Position numbers and translations under genes: made by a program. Source: Massilia arenae (GTDB taxonomy: Bacteria; Pseudomonadota; Gammaproteobacteria; Burkholderiales; Burkholderiaceae_D). Taken from it: a stretch of DNA of 64,000 nucleotides. Positions within the stretch are counted from its first letter, which is position 1. Each line of letters opens with the position of its first letter. Shown here one piece after another: positions 9,417 through 19,614 of this stretch. The stretch is taken from NCBI RefSeq assembly GCF_008014745.1, contig NZ_VPFD01000002.1, positions 1-64,000 on the forward strand. Reading direction: 5' to 3'. The notes beneath the pieces were generated by a model. That model saw nothing but the letters and a program-made list of their open reading frames with translations, did not search any database and was not told the DNA's origin.

Positions 9417-10679
9417 TCAGCCGCCGCGGCGCATCATGTCGAAGAACTCGACATTGTTCTTGGTCGCGCGCATCTTGTCGAGGATGAACTCCATCGCCTC
9501 GATCTCGTCCATCGAGTACAGCAGCTTGCGCAGGATCCAGATTTTCTGCAGCTGGTCGGGCTTGATCAGCAGTTCTTCGCGACGGGTGCCCGATTTGTTC
9601 AGGTTGATCGCCGGATAAACGCGTTTCTCGGCCAGGCGGCGCTCCAGGTGCACCTCCATATTGCCAGTGCCCTTGAATTCTTCGTAGATCACGTCGTCCA
9701 TGCGCGAGCCGGTTTCGATCAGCGCGGTCGCGACGATGGTCAGCGAGCCGCCTTCCTCGACGTTACGGGCGGCGCCGAAGAAGCGCTTCGGACGCTGCAG
9801 CGCGTTGGCGTCGACACCACCGGTCAGCACCTTGCCCGAGGCCGGGATCACGGTGTTGTAGGCGCGCGCCAGGCGGGTGATCGAATCCAGCAGGATGACC
9901 ACGTCCTTCTTCATTTCGACCAGGCGCTTGGCTTTCTCCAGCACCATCTCGGCGACCTGCACGTGGCGGGTGGCTGGCTCGTCAAACGTGGATGCGACGA
10001 CTTCGCCGCGCACCGAACGCTGCATCTCGGTCACTTCTTCCGGACGTTCGTCGATCAAGAGCACGATCAGGGTCACGTCGGGGTGATTGGCGGTGATCGC
10101 ATGCGCGATGTGCTGCAGCATGACCGATTTGCCGGACTTCGGCGACGCCACCAGCAGGCCGCGCTGGCCCTTGCCGATCGGCGAGATCAGGTCGACGATG
10201 CGGCCGGTGATGTTCTCGGCGCCGTTCATGTCGCGCTCCAGGCGCAGCGGCTCGTTCGGGTGCAGCGGCGTCAGGTTCTCGAACAGGATGCGGTGCTTCG
10301 ACGCTTCCGGCGATTCGCCATTGACCTTGTCGACCTTGACCAGTGCAAAGTAACGCTCGCCGTCCTTCGGCGTACGCACTTCACCTTCGATCGAGTCACC
10401 CGTATGCAAGTTGAAACGACGGATCTGCGACGGCGAGATATAGATGTCGTCGGTCGAAGCCATATAGCTCGCGTCCGGCGAGCGCAGGAAACCGAAACCG
10501 TCCGGCAGCACCTCGAGGGCGCCGTCGCCGAAGATCTGCTCGCCCTGCTTGGCGCGCTTCTTCAGGATCGCGAACATCAGTTCCTGTTTGCGCAGGCGGG
10601 CTGCGTTGTCGATGTCGAGGCCGATTGCCATTTCCAGCAGCGCGGAAACGTGCATCGCCTTCAGTTCAGATAAATGCAT
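9417..10679 (-). CDS. rho: transcription termination factor Rho
   Basis: 420-residue hexameric RNA helicase/translocase that releases untranslated transcripts. Visible parts: N-terminal helix bundle ([18 protein letters not shown]), the OSB-fold primary RNA-binding site ([20 protein letters not shown]), Walker A (ASPKSGKS), Walker B ([16 protein letters not shown]), the Q-loop segment ([23 protein letters not shown]), the R-loop (SGTRREELL) and the C-terminus [10 protein letters not shown]. Length is normal for the proteobacterial protein. trxA lies 140 bases upstream in the same direction, the usual pairing. Confidence 0.98.
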   Translation of the reverse strand: MHLSELKAMHVSALLEMAIGLDIDNAARLRKQELMFAILKKRAKQGEQIFGDGALEVLPDGFGFLRSPDASYMASTDDIYISPSQIRRFNLHTGDSIEGEVRTPKDGERYFALVKVDKVNGESPEASKHRILFENLTPLHPNEPLRLERDMNGAENITGRIVDLISPIGKGQRGLLVASPKSGKSVMLQHIAHAITANHPDVTLIVLLIDERPEEVTEMQRSVRGEVVASTFDEPATRHVQVAEMVLEKAKRLVEMKKDVVILLDSITRLARAYNTVIPASGKVLTGGVDANALQRPKRFFGAARNVEEGGSLTIVATALIETGSRMDDVIYEEFKGTGNMEVHLERRLAEKRVYPAINLNKSGTRREELLIKPDQLQKIWILRKLLYSMDEIEAMEFILDKMRATKNNVEFFDMMRRGG

Positions 10680-10819
10680 GTGTGTGGGTGACCCGTGACG
10701 GGTGAATTAGGTAGGGGAGGGGACTGCGTGGGTTAATCGAGGCGGGAGGGTGACTCCCGGCCAGTATTGTGACTGCGTGGCGACTGCGCGGGCGCGCCGT
10801 CGCCGCTATATTACTTGTA

Positions 10820-11146
10820 TCAGATGTTGCTGTCGATGAAAGCGGTCAGCGGACCCTTGGCGACGGCGCCGACTTTCTGGGCTGCGACCTGGCCATTCTT
10901 GAACAGGATCAGGGTCGGGATGCCACGGATGCCGAACTGGGCCGGCACGGCCTGGTTCGCGTCGACGTCCATCTTGGCGATCGTGATCTTGCCTGCGTAT
11001 TCCTTGGCTACTTCTTCCAGGATCGGGGCAATCATCTTGCAAGGACCGCACCACTCGGCCCAGAAATCGACCAGCACCGGCTGCTCGGACTTGAGCACGT
11101 CGGCTTCGAAGGATGCATCGCTGATGTGTTTGATGTTTTCGCTCAT
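10820..11146 (-). CDS. trxA: thioredoxin 1
   Basis: 108-residue cytoplasmic thiol-disulfide reductase with the redox motif W32-C33-G34-P35-C36, the buried D27 (VLVDFWA) and the cis-proline motif RGIPTL. It reduces ribonucleotide reductase, methionine sulfoxide reductases and others, using thioredoxin reductase and NADPH. It lies upstream of rho. The 230 bases between it and the next upstream gene carry its promoter region; no other gene was seen there. Confidence 0.97.
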   Translation of the reverse strand: MSENIKHISDASFEADVLKSEQPVLVDFWAEWCGPCKMIAPILEEVAKEYAGKITIAKMDVDANQAVPAQFGIRGIPTLILFKNGQVAAQKVGAVAKGPLTAFIDSNI

Positions 11147-11376
11147 GGTTTCCTCAATGTGAGGTAAGAATCGTTATTAACGCCTTGAGACTCGTCATGC
11201 GGAATGTCTCGACCGGCTACCGTGTGTACTGCCTTGCCAAATATTGCTGCTACACAATGGTGGAGGCACTGTGTGCGAATTTCAATATTGGAAGAACGGC
11301 TAGAGGGTGTCAGGCGGGGAATGAGGCGAATAATACCCCATTTTTTTAAAAAGTGTTCGGGGCTTTGTACAAAATC

Positions 11377-11787
11377 TCAACATGCCAGCGCATGGCGCAA
11401 TTGCTCGGGCGTGAGAGGCTTGCGGAACGAGCCGACCACCCGCAGGCCGAGGGCGCGCGCCAGGTCGGCGGCCGCCTCGCGCACCTCGTCCTCGAGGGCC
11501 GACAGCAGGATCACTTTGCCGGTATAGCCCAGGCTGGCCGCGGCCTGCAGGAACTCGATGCCGTCCATCTCGGGCAGCACCAGGTCGCAGATCAGGACGT
11601 CGGGCATGGCTTCGTCGAGCCGGGCCAGGGCCTGGCGCGCATCGAGTTCGAGGGCGATTTCGCACGGCCCGCAAGCCGCCAGCATCTCGCGCATCACCTC
11701 CAATAGCAGATGGTCGTCGTCGAGCACAAGCACGCGCATTAGCGCGGAAGGCGAATCGGCGGCGGCGTCGGGAGGGATGTGCGTCAT
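11377..11787 (-). CDS. stand-alone response-regulator receiver domain protein
   Basis: 136 residues: a CheY-like receiver only, with no output domain. Acidic pocket D23-D25, phosphoacceptor D68 (LICDLVLPEMDG), switch residue S96 and conserved K123 are all present, so it should be phosphorylatable. M17 at 11739 could be the true start, because residues 1-16 are not part of the fold. The cognate kinase is not adjacent; the hybrid kinase at the window start is only a possibility. Confidence 0.85.
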   Translation of the reverse strand: MTHIPPDAAADSPSALMRVLVLDDDHLLLEVMREMLAACGPCEIALELDARQALARLDEAMPDVLICDLVLPEMDGIEFLQAAASLGYTGKVILLSALEDEVREAAADLARALGLRVVGSFRKPLTPEQLRHALAC

Positions 11788-11863
11788 TATCTGAAATGGG
11801 TAGATCGACGACCATTATCGCGAAAAACTGGCAAGCCGGGTTGTCCGAATCCGTAATTATTTA

Positions 11864-12598
11864 TCAAACGCTACCGGTGAAGCGCGCCAGGTGTCCCGGA
11901 TGCCACATCGTGGCCACCGAGGCTACCCGGCCGGCCGAGGTGGTGCGCCGGTGCAGCACCAGGCACGGGGCGCCGGCCTTGACCGCCAGCAGGCGCGCCT
12001 CTTCCTCTGGCGCCGGCTGGGCCTCTATCGTATAGGTGGCCCCCTGCAGCGGCGCGCTCACCATCAGGTGCTCGTTGGGCGTGATGCGCGAAAAATCCTG
12101 CTCCAGGTAGGCCGGGGCGCAGGCCGGGTTGACCCAGCGGTCTTCGAGCTGGACCGGCGTCTCGTTTTCGAAGTGGACGATCAGCGAATGGAACAGGGTG
12201 GCGCCCGGCTCCAGGTCGAACTCGGCGGCCAGCGTGTCGTCGGCGCTTTTTTCGTCCAGCGCCAGCACGCGGGCGGCGTGCAGCTTGCCGCGCGCGCGGA
12301 TTTCGTCGGCGATGTTGCGGATCTCGACCAGGGTGCCCTGGTACTTCTGCGGGGCGACATAGGTGCCTGAGCCCTGGCGCCGCACCAGCACCTGCTCGGC
12401 GGTGAGTTCGCGCACGGCGCGGTTGACGGTCATGCGCGAGACGCCGAACTGGCGCACCAGCGCCTGCTCCGAGGGCACCAGTTCGCCTTCCTTCCAACGG
12501 CCGGAGGCGATTTCGCCAACCAGGTAATCCTTGATCTGCTGGAAAATGGGCGACTTTTCCTGCATGCTGTCTTGCGCGGTCTGTGCTTCCAAACTCAA
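11864..12598 (-). CDS. hutC: histidine utilisation repressor HutC (GntR family)
   Basis: 244 residues. N-terminal winged helix of the GntR type (PIFQQIKDYLVGEIASGRWKEG, PSEQALVRQFGVSRMTVNRAVREL) and a C-terminal UTRA effector domain (ATLFHSLIVHFENETPVQLEDRWVNP) that in this family binds urocanate and releases DNA. It is divergent from the hut genes and separated from hutU by ada, an oxygenase and an amidohydrolase. A matching palindrome is found in the hutU promoter; none was seen in front of hutC. The assignment as HutC rather than another UTRA regulator rests on the hut context. Confidence 0.9.
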   Translation of the reverse strand: MSLEAQTAQDSMQEKSPIFQQIKDYLVGEIASGRWKEGELVPSEQALVRQFGVSRMTVNRAVRELTAEQVLVRRQGSGTYVAPQKYQGTLVEIRNIADEIRARGKLHAARVLALDEKSADDTLAAEFDLEPGATLFHSLIVHFENETPVQLEDRWVNPACAPAYLEQDFSRITPNEHLMVSAPLQGATYTIEAQPAPEEEARLLAVKAGAPCLVLHRRTTSAGRVASVATMWHPGHLARFTGSV

Positions 12599-12722
12599 TC
12601 TCCGAATGCCTGGCCTCTGGGACCACGCCCGATTCTAGCATCGCGATTCGAAAGCAAGACCCGGAGTGCGGCCAGGCGGCGGCGGCTTCAGGATGGCGCA
12701 ATTGCTGAAGGAGGACACCATC

Positions 12723-13796
12723 ATGACGACAACGGATCGGAACGACATCGACAGTATCGGCGACGATGCGCGCTGGGACGCCGTACAGCGGCGCGATGCC
12801 GGCGCCGACGGCAGTTTCTATTATTCGGTGCGCACCACCGGCGTTTATTGCCGGCCCTCGTGCCCGTCGCGCGGTGCCAAGCGCGCCAACGTCGCCTTCC
12901 ATGCCAGCAGCCAGGCGGCCGAGGCGGCGGGCTTCCGGCCCTGCCTGCGCTGCGCGCCGCACCTGCCGCCGTTGGCTGATCGCCAGCGCGATGCGGTGGC
13001 GCGCGCCTGCCGCCTGATCGAGGAAGCGGAGGAGGAGCCCGATCTGGATACCCTGGCCCAGGCCGCCGGCATGAGCCGCTTTCACTTTCACCGCGTGTTC
13101 AAGGCCCAGACCGGGATCACGCCCAAGGCCTATGCGGCGGCCAGGCGCGGCGCCCGGGTGCGCCAGGAACTGGAGGGGGGCGCCTCGGTCACCGACGCCC
13201 TGTACGGCGCCGGCTATGGTTCCAGCGGGCGCTTCTATGCGGCCTCGAACGAGGTGCTGGGCATGCAGCCGTCGAACTACCGCGCCGGCGGGCAGGGCGA
13301 GACGATCCGCTTCGCCGTGGCCGAATGCTCGCTGGGCGCGATCCTGGTCGCGGCGACCGGGCGCGGCATCTGCGCGATCCTGATCGGCGACCAGCCGGAA
13401 CCGCTGGTGGAAGACCTGCAGGCGCGCTTTCCCAAGGCCGAGCTGCGCGGCGCCGAAGAAGGCTTCGAGCGCACCGTCGCGCTGGTGATCGGCCTGGTCG
13501 AACAACCACGGATTGGCCTAGAGCTGCCGCTCGACGTGCGCGGCACCGCCTTCCAGCAGCGCGTGTGGCAGGCGCTGCGTGCGATTCCCTCGGGCCAGAC
13601 CGTGACCTATGCCGAACTGGCCGAACGGGTCGGCGTACCCGATGGCGCGCGCGCCGTGGCCGGCGCCTGCGCCGCCAATCCGGTGGCGGTGGCGATTCCC
13701 TGCCACCGCGTGGTGCGTACCGGCGGCGCGCTGTCCGGCTACCGCTGGGGGATCGAGCGCAAGCGCACCTTGCTCGAGCGCGAGGCCCAGCAGTGA
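12723..13796 (+). CDS. ada: bifunctional Ada: alkylphosphotriester/O6-alkylguanine DNA alkyltransferase and transcriptional regulator
   Basis: 357 residues. The N-terminal Ada zinc domain has C43, C47, C74 and C77 (VYCRPSC, FRPCLRC); C43 is the expected methyl acceptor from phosphotriesters. An AraC-type helix-turn-helix follows (LDTLAQAAGMSRFHFHRVFKAQTG is the first helix pair). The C-terminal methyltransferase domain has the suicide acceptor C327 in PCHRVV. This is the full E. coli Ada architecture. Start 12723 is preferred because GGAGG lies about eight bases upstream; the frame extends to 12666. The 3' end overlaps the next gene by four bases, so the two are translated together. Confidence 0.95.
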   Translation: MTTTDRNDIDSIGDDARWDAVQRRDAGADGSFYYSVRTTGVYCRPSCPSRGAKRANVAFHASSQAAEAAGFRPCLRCAPHLPPLADRQRDAVARACRLIEEAEEEPDLDTLAQAAGMSRFHFHRVFKAQTGITPKAYAAARRGARVRQELEGGASVTDALYGAGYGSSGRFYAASNEVLGMQPSNYRAGGQGETIRFAVAECSLGAILVAATGRGICAILIGDQPEPLVEDLQARFPKAELRGAEEGFERTVALVIGLVEQPRIGLELPLDVRGTAFQQRVWQALRAIPSGQTVTYAELAERVGVPDGARAVAGACAANPVAVAIPCHRVVRTGGALSGYRWGIERKRTLLEREAQQ

Positions 13797-14482
13797 CCGT
13801 CATCGATTGGGATGACGTCGGCGTCCAGCTCGACGCCGCCGGCTGCGCCGTGATTCCGGGCCTGCTCGATGCGCGTCACTGCGCGCGCTTTATTAGCGCC
13901 TACGACGAGCCGCAGCGCTTTCGCAGCCGGGTGGTGATGGAGCGCCACGGCTTCGGCCGCGGCGAATACCAGTATTTCGGGTATCCGCTGCCGGAGCCGC
14001 TGGCAGCGCTGCGCACCAGCCTGTACCCGCCGCTGGCGCGCATCGCCAACCGTTGGCAGGCGGCGCTCGGGCTGGATACGCGCTTCCCGCCTGCTCACGC
14101 CGACTTCCTCGAGAAATGCCACGCGGCTGGTCAGCTGCGTCCGACGCCGCTGCTGCTGCGCTACCGCGCCGGCGACTACAACTGCCTGCACCAGGACCTG
14201 TATGGCGAGCAGGTGTTTCCGCTGCAGGTGGCGGTGCTGCTGTCGCGGCCTGGCGAGGATTTCGAGGGCGGCGAATTCGTGCTCACCGAGCAGCGGCCGC
14301 GCATGCAGTCGCGCGCCGAAGTCGTGAGCCTGCATCAGGGCGACGCCGTCGTGTTTGCGGTCAACCAGCGGCCGGTGCAGGGCACGCGCGGCGTCTACCG
14401 GGTGGCGATGCGGCATGGCGTCAGCCGCGTGCGGCAGGGCCTGCGCCACACCCTGGGCATCATCTTCCACGACGCTACCTGA
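13793..14482 (+). CDS. 2OG-Fe(II) oxygenase of the DNA-damage-associated family (PF09859/COG3826-like)
   Basis: 229 residues, GTG start at 13793 inside the ada stop region (GTGA overlap). The iron ligands fit H133-x-D135 (CLHQDLYGE) and H208 (RHGVSRV); GIIFHDA closes the fold. Conserved blocks RSRVVMERHGFGRGEYQYF and EFVLTEQRPRMQSR match the family annotated as oxygenase acting on damaged DNA, named from its association with ada; direct biochemistry for the family is thin. Translational coupling to ada supports a role in oxidative reversal of alkylation damage, alongside but distinct from AlkB. Confidence 0.85.
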   Translation: MTVIDWDDVGVQLDAAGCAVIPGLLDARHCARFISAYDEPQRFRSRVVMERHGFGRGEYQYFGYPLPEPLAALRTSLYPPLARIANRWQAALGLDTRFPPAHADFLEKCHAAGQLRPTPLLLRYRAGDYNCLHQDLYGEQVFPLQVAVLLSRPGEDFEGGEFVLTEQRPRMQSRAEVVSLHQGDAVVFAVNQRPVQGTRGVYRVAMRHGVSRVRQGLRHTLGIIFHDAT

Positions 14483-14564
14483 GGGGGCACCGCCCTCATG
14501 CAGTACACTCTTCGGACCGTGCCCACGAAGCGCGGAAAACCCAACTCGGAGAGAGAAAAAAAGC

Positions 14565-16235
14565 ATGCGCGCGCGCCAGATACCCCTGCAGTGTTCCTTA
14601 CTCGTCCTGGCTGCCCTCGGCAGCCTGTCGGCACATGCCGACACCCTGATCGACAACGCCAACGGCTATACGCTGAACGGGAAGGGTGAGCTGGTCCAGT
14701 TCACGGCGATCGCCTTCGACGACAAGGGCCGCATCATCGCCGTCGGCAGCGGCGCCGACGTCGCAGCGAATGCGCCGAACGCGAAGCGCATCGACATGGG
14801 CGGCCGCACCCTGCTGCCGGGCCTGATCGACGCCCACGGCCACGTGTTCGGCCTGGGCCAGCAACTGACCCAGCTCGACCTGTTCCACAGCACCTCGCTG
14901 GACGGCGCCCTGAAGTCGATCGGCGATTACGCGCGGGCAAACGCTGGCCACGAATGGATCCGCGGCCGCGGCTGGAACCAGGAGAACTGGAAGCTGGGCC
15001 GCTTCCCGACCGCGCAGGAACTCGACGGCGTTATCAAGGACCGCCCGGTATGGCTGGAGCGCGTCGACGGCCACGCCGGCTGGACCAATAGCCGCGGGCT
15101 GGCGCTGGCCGGCATCACGAAATCGACGCCGGACCCGGTCGGCGGCAAGATCGTGCGCGACGCCAATGGCGAGGCGACCGGCGTGCTGGTCGACACCGCG
15201 CAAGAATTGCTGACCAAGGTGCTGCCGCAGCAGACCGAGGCCGAGGGACGCCTGATGCTCGACCGCGCGCTTGGTGAACTCGCGCGCGTGGGACTGACCA
15301 GCGTGCACGACGCCGGCGTCGACGTGGGCCAGGACCGCCTGTACCGCGCCTATGCCGATGGGGGCAAGTTGACCACCCGCGTGTACGGCATGATCGCCGG
15401 CACCGACAAGGACTTCGACCAGCTGGCCGCCAAGGGCCCGCTGAAGGACTACGGCAATGGCATGTATGCGCTGCGTTCCGTAAAACTGTATTCGGACGGC
15501 GCGCTGGGCAGCCGCGGCGCGGCCCTGATCAAGCCGTACAGCGACGAGTCGCACTCGCACGGCCTGCTGTTCTACAAGACCGCGCAGATGGATGCCATGA
15601 TGGCCAAAGCCATGCGCAAGGGTTACCAGGTCAACGTGCACGCGATCGGCGACGCCGGCAACAAGCAGATCCTCGACATCTATCAAAAGGAGCTAAAGGC
15701 GACGCAGAGCGGCGCGCAACGTCACCGCATCGAGCACGCCCAGGTCGTGACCCCGGCCGACATCCCGCGCTTCAAGACGCTGGACATCATCCCGTCGATG
15801 CAGCCGACCCACGCGACCTCGGACAAGAACATGGCCGAGACCCGCATCGGACCCGATCGCATCAAGGGCGCCTACGCCTGGCGCAGCTTCCTGCACCAGG
15901 GCTCGCGCATTGCCTGCGGTTCGGACTTCCCGGTCGAGTCGCCGAACCCGTTCTTCGGCATCCACGCGGCCGTCACGCGCCAGGATGCGCAGGGGCAGCC
16001 GGTGGCCGGCTGGTATCCGAACCAGGCGATGTCGCTCAAGGAAGCCTTCCGCTGCTTCACGCTCGATGCCGCTTACGCCGGGCACCAGGAAAAAGACCTG
16101 GGTTCGCTGGAGCCGGGCAAGCAGGCCGACTTCATCGTGATCGACCAGGACCTGTTCCGCATGCCAACCTATGACATCCACAAGACCGGCGTATTGGAGA
16201 CGTGGGTAGCCGGACGCCAGGTCTTCAAGAAATGA
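14565..16235 (+). CDS. secreted amidohydrolase, YtcJ-like (Amidohydro_3)
   Basis: About 556 residues. A signal peptide (MRARQIPLQCSLLVLAALG then SLSAHA/D) is followed by a metal-dependent hydrolase: LLPGLIDAHGHVFGLG holds the first two His ligands, SVHDAGVD, VNVHAIGDAG and RHRIEHAQVV hold later ones, and CGSDFPVE the catalytic Asp. Members of this family hydrolyse amide-type bonds of varied substrates; the substrate here is unknown. Its position just upstream of hutU might suggest an imidazole- or amide-containing compound, but a hut-type promoter separates it from the hut genes. ATG at 14565 is chosen for the signal peptide and the upstream GGAGAGAG. Confidence 0.85.
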   Translation: MRARQIPLQCSLLVLAALGSLSAHADTLIDNANGYTLNGKGELVQFTAIAFDDKGRIIAVGSGADVAANAPNAKRIDMGGRTLLPGLIDAHGHVFGLGQQLTQLDLFHSTSLDGALKSIGDYARANAGHEWIRGRGWNQENWKLGRFPTAQELDGVIKDRPVWLERVDGHAGWTNSRGLALAGITKSTPDPVGGKIVRDANGEATGVLVDTAQELLTKVLPQQTEAEGRLMLDRALGELARVGLTSVHDAGVDVGQDRLYRAYADGGKLTTRVYGMIAGTDKDFDQLAAKGPLKDYGNGMYALRSVKLYSDGALGSRGAALIKPYSDESHSHGLLFYKTAQMDAMMAKAMRKGYQVNVHAIGDAGNKQILDIYQKELKATQSGAQRHRIEHAQVVTPADIPRFKTLDIIPSMQPTHATSDKNMAETRIGPDRIKGAYAWRSFLHQGSRIACGSDFPVESPNPFFGIHAAVTRQDAQGQPVAGWYPNQAMSLKEAFRCFTLDAAYAGHQEKDLGSLEPGKQADFIVIDQDLFRMPTYDIHKTGVLETWVAGRQVFKK

Positions 16236-16236
16236 T

Positions 16237-16265
16237 TTGACGAGGTTGTATAGACAACCTAGACT
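16237..16265 (+). promoter_or_regulatory. hutU promoter with HutC-type operator
   Basis: TTGACG (16237-16242), a 17-base spacer and TAGACT (16260-16265) form a sigma-70-like promoter about 60 bases before the hutU start. The spacer is filled by AGGTTGTATAGACAACCT (16243-16260), a perfect 7-bp inverted repeat around ATAG, closely resembling the TGTATA-rich palindromes bound by HutC in pseudomonads. Binding here would block RNA polymerase directly. The functional call is inference. Confidence 0.7.
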
Positions 16266-16327
16266 TCAGAGCAGCTTTACGGCGCGCGCCGCTGGCGCGC
16301 GTCGTGTCACCGACCGAAGGAGCTGCC

Positions 16328-18037
16328 ATGTCCCAAGATACCCGTCCCCTGGACGACCCGCGTTTCGACCCCTCGCGCATCATCCAGGCCCCGCGCGGCA
16401 GCCAGCTCAGTTGCAAGAGCTGGCTGACCGAAGCCGCCTACCGCATGATCCAGAACAACCTCGACGCCGAGGTCGCGGAAAACCCGCAGCGCCTGGTGGT
16501 CTATGGCGGCATCGGCCGCGCCGCCCGCAACTGGGAGTGCTATGACCAGATCCTGGCCTCGCTGCGCACACTCGAGGATGACCAGACCCTCCTGATCCAG
16601 TCCGGCAAGCCGGTCGGCGTGTTCCAGACCCACCCGGATGCGCCGCGCGTGCTGCTGGCGAACTCGAACCTGGTGCCGAAATGGGCCGACTGGGAACACT
16701 TCAACGAACTCGATCGCAAGGGCCTGTTCATGTACGGCCAGATGACGGCCGGCAGCTGGATCTATATCGGCACCCAGGGCATCGTGCAGGGCACGTATGA
16801 AACCTTCGCCGAGGCGGGGCGCCAGCACTTCGGCGGCGATATGGCAGGCCGCTGGGTGCTGACCGCAGGCCTGGGCGGCATGGGCGGCGCCCAGCCGCTG
16901 GCCGCGAACTTCGCCGGCGCCGTCTCGCTGACCGTCGAATGCCAGCAGAGCAGCATCGACTTCCGCCTGCGCACCCGCTACCTGGACAAGCAGGCGCGCG
17001 ACATCGACGAAGCCCTGGCCATGATCCGCCAGCACAAGGATGCGCGCGACGCCATCTCGATCGGCCTGCTCGGCAATGCGGCCGAGGTGCTGCCGGAACT
17101 GGTGCGGCGTGCGAAAGAGGGCGGCCTGGTGCCGGACCTGGTCACCGACCAGACCTCGGCCCATGACCTGATCAACGGCTACCTGCCGATCGGCTGGAGC
17201 GTCGATCAGTGGAAGACGGCGCAGCAAGACCCGGCGCAACACCCACGCCTGAAGGCGGAAGCGGCGGCATCGTGCGCGATCCACGTGCGCGCCATCCTCG
17301 ACTTCAAGGCGCTCGGCGCCCATGCCGTCGACTACGGCAACAATATCCGCCAGGTGGCCAAGGACGAGGGCGTGCAGGACGCCTTCGACTTTCCGGGCTT
17401 CGTGCCGGCCTATATCCGGCCGCAGTTCTGCGAGGGCCGCGGCCCGTTCCGCTGGGTGGCGCTGTCGGGCGACCCGGAAGACATCCATAAAACGGACGCC
17501 AAGATCAAGCAACTGTTCCCGCACGACGCGCGGGTGCACCGCTGGCTCGATATGGCAAACGAACGGATCGCCTTCCAGGGCCTGCCGGCGCGTATCTGCT
17601 GGCTGGGACTGGGCGAGCGCCACCTGGCTGGCCTGGCTTTCAACGAGATGGTGCGCACGGGCGAGCTGAAGGCGCCGATCGTGATCGGCCGCGACCACCT
17701 GGACACCGGCTCGGTGGCCAGCCCGAATCGCGAGACCGAGGCCATGCGCGACGGCACCGATGCGGTGTCCGACTGGCCGCTGCTGAACGCCTTGCTGAAC
17801 ACGGCCGGCGGCGCCACCTGGGTCTCGCTGCACCATGGCGGCGGCGTGGGCATGGGTTACTCGCAGCATTCCGGCGTGGTGATCGTGGCCGACGGCACCG
17901 ACGCCGCGGCCAAGCGCCTGGCGCGGGTGCTGGTGAACGACAGCGCCTCGGGCGTGATGCGGCACGCCGACGCCGGCTATGACAGCGCCATCGACTGCGC
18001 CAAGCGCAATGGCCTGAACCTCCCAATGATCAAGTAA
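16328..18037 (+). CDS. hutU: urocanate hydratase
   Basis: 569 residues from ATG 16328 behind GAAGGAG. It converts urocanate to imidazolone propionate with tightly bound NAD+, the second step of histidine breakdown. Family blocks seen: [45 protein letters not shown] (nucleotide-binding loop), [33 protein letters not shown] with the conserved Cys, and [16 protein letters not shown]. Normal length. First gene of the hutUHGFDI operon; 15 bases separate it from hutH. Confidence 0.98.
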   Translation: MSQDTRPLDDPRFDPSRIIQAPRGSQLSCKSWLTEAAYRMIQNNLDAEVAENPQRLVVYGGIGRAARNWECYDQILASLRTLEDDQTLLIQSGKPVGVFQTHPDAPRVLLANSNLVPKWADWEHFNELDRKGLFMYGQMTAGSWIYIGTQGIVQGTYETFAEAGRQHFGGDMAGRWVLTAGLGGMGGAQPLAANFAGAVSLTVECQQSSIDFRLRTRYLDKQARDIDEALAMIRQHKDARDAISIGLLGNAAEVLPELVRRAKEGGLVPDLVTDQTSAHDLINGYLPIGWSVDQWKTAQQDPAQHPRLKAEAAASCAIHVRAILDFKALGAHAVDYGNNIRQVAKDEGVQDAFDFPGFVPAYIRPQFCEGRGPFRWVALSGDPEDIHKTDAKIKQLFPHDARVHRWLDMANERIAFQGLPARICWLGLGERHLAGLAFNEMVRTGELKAPIVIGRDHLDTGSVASPNRETEAMRDGTDAVSDWPLLNALLNTAGGATWVSLHHGGGVGMGYSQHSGVVIVADGTDAAAKRLARVLVNDSASGVMRHADAGYDSAIDCAKRNGLNLPMIK

Positions 18038-18052
18038 CGTGAGCACAAGCTG

Positions 18053-19594
18053 ATGAACGACACCAACAACTTCACCCTGCAACCAGGCCAGATGGCGCTG
18101 AGCGACCTGCGCGCCGTGTGGGCCGGGCGCCAGACTTTGAGCCTGGCGGCCGACGCCTGGGACGCCATCGCGGCATCGGCCGCCACGGTCGAGGCCATCG
18201 TGGCCAAGGGCGACCCGGCCTATGGCATCAATACCGGCTTCGGCATCCTGGCCAAGGCCCACATCCCGCACGACCAGCTGGCCACCTTGCAGCGCAACCT
18301 GATCCTGTCGCATTCGGTCGGCACCGGCGAACTGCTGTCGGACACCATCGTGCGCCTGATCCTCTTGACCAAGATCGGCAGCCTGGCGCGCGGTTATTCG
18401 GGCGTGCGCCCGGTGATCGTCGAGACCCTGATCGCCCTGTACAACGCCAACATCATGCCGGCCATTCCCTGCCAGGGTTCGGTCGGCGCCTCGGGCGACC
18501 TGGCGCCGCTGGCCCATATGACCCTGGCGATGCTGGGTGTGGGCCCGGTGCGCCACAACGGGGTGCTGGTGGAGGCCAGCGACGCGCTGCGCGCGGCCGG
18601 CATCGAACCGGTGACGCTGGCGGCGAAAGAGGGCCTGGCCCTGATCAATGGCACGCAAGTGTCGACCGCGCTGGCGCTGCATGGCCTGTTCATGGCCGAA
18701 CGCCTGCTGGAAGCGGCGATGGTCACCGGCTCGCTGTCGGTCGATGCGGCGCGCGGCAGCGATGCGCCGTTCGATCCGCGCATCCACGCGGTGCGCGGCC
18801 AGCCGGGCCAGATCGCGGCGGCGAAGATCTACCGCGAACTGGTGGCCGGCAGCGCGATCCGCGCCTCGCACCTGGTGGGCGACGAGCGGGTGCAGGACCC
18901 GTACAGCCTGCGCTGCCAGCCGCAGGTGATGGGCGCCGTGATGGACCTGATCGCCAATGCCGGCCGCACCCTGCTGATCGAGGCGAATGCGGTGACCGAC
19001 AATCCGCTCTTGTTCGAGGGCGGAGAAATCATCTCCGGCGGCAACTTCCACGCCGAGCCGGTGGCCTTTGCCGCCGACACGCTGGCGCTGGCGATCGCCG
19101 AGATCGGCGCGCTGGCCGAGCGCCGCATCGCGCTGCTGATCGACGCCAACCTGTCCGGCCTGCCGGCCTTCCTGGTGCGCGAACCGGGCCTGAATTCCGG
19201 CTTCATGATCGCCCACGTGACCGCTGCGGCGCTGGCCTCGGAGAACAAGTCGCTGGCCCATCCGGCCAGCGTCGACAGCCTGCCGACGTCGGCCAACCAG
19301 GAAGACCATGTGAGCATGGCGACCTTCGCTGCGCGCCGTCTCGACCAGATGGCGCACAATACGGCGGTCATCGTCGGGATCGAGCTGCTGGCGGCCAGCC
19401 AGGGGATCGAATTCCACCGCCCTCTGAAGAGCTCCGGGACGCTGGAATCGGTGCATGCCCAGCTGCGCCAGCACGTCGCCCCCTACGATGCCGACCGCTT
19501 CTTCGCGCCCGATATCGAGGCTGCGCGCAAGCTGGTGGTCGATGGCGCGCTGTCGGCGTCGTGCAAGGAGTTGTTCACCGTGCTGCACCCATAA
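18053..19594 (+). CDS. hutH: histidine ammonia-lyase
   Basis: 513 residues. It deaminates L-histidine to urocanate, the first step of the pathway. The Ala146-Ser147-Gly148 triad in GSVGASGDL cyclises to the MIO electrophile. Y58 in YGINTGFG and the QEDHVSM block are also present. Normal length; cytoplasmic tetramer in known members. Confidence 0.98.
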   Translation: MNDTNNFTLQPGQMALSDLRAVWAGRQTLSLAADAWDAIAASAATVEAIVAKGDPAYGINTGFGILAKAHIPHDQLATLQRNLILSHSVGTGELLSDTIVRLILLTKIGSLARGYSGVRPVIVETLIALYNANIMPAIPCQGSVGASGDLAPLAHMTLAMLGVGPVRHNGVLVEASDALRAAGIEPVTLAAKEGLALINGTQVSTALALHGLFMAERLLEAAMVTGSLSVDAARGSDAPFDPRIHAVRGQPGQIAAAKIYRELVAGSAIRASHLVGDERVQDPYSLRCQPQVMGAVMDLIANAGRTLLIEANAVTDNPLLFEGGEIISGGNFHAEPVAFAADTLALAIAEIGALAERRIALLIDANLSGLPAFLVREPGLNSGFMIAHVTAAALASENKSLAHPASVDSLPTSANQEDHVSMATFAARRLDQMAHNTAVIVGIELLAASQGIEFHRPLKSSGTLESVHAQLRQHVAPYDADRFFAPDIEAARKLVVDGALSASCKELFTVLHP

Positions 19595-19614
19595 ACCTGT
19601 AACGGAGAGGAGTC

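Noticed and set aside
11787..12722. Second HutC palindrome near hutC or ada
   Set aside because: I looked for TTGTATAGACAA-like dyads upstream of hutC and ada and found none.
16307..19588. 1093-codon ORF antisense to hutU and hutH
   Set aside because: Shadow frame of high-G+C coding DNA; the plus strand encodes two unmistakable enzymes, and the antisense product has biased composition and no motif.
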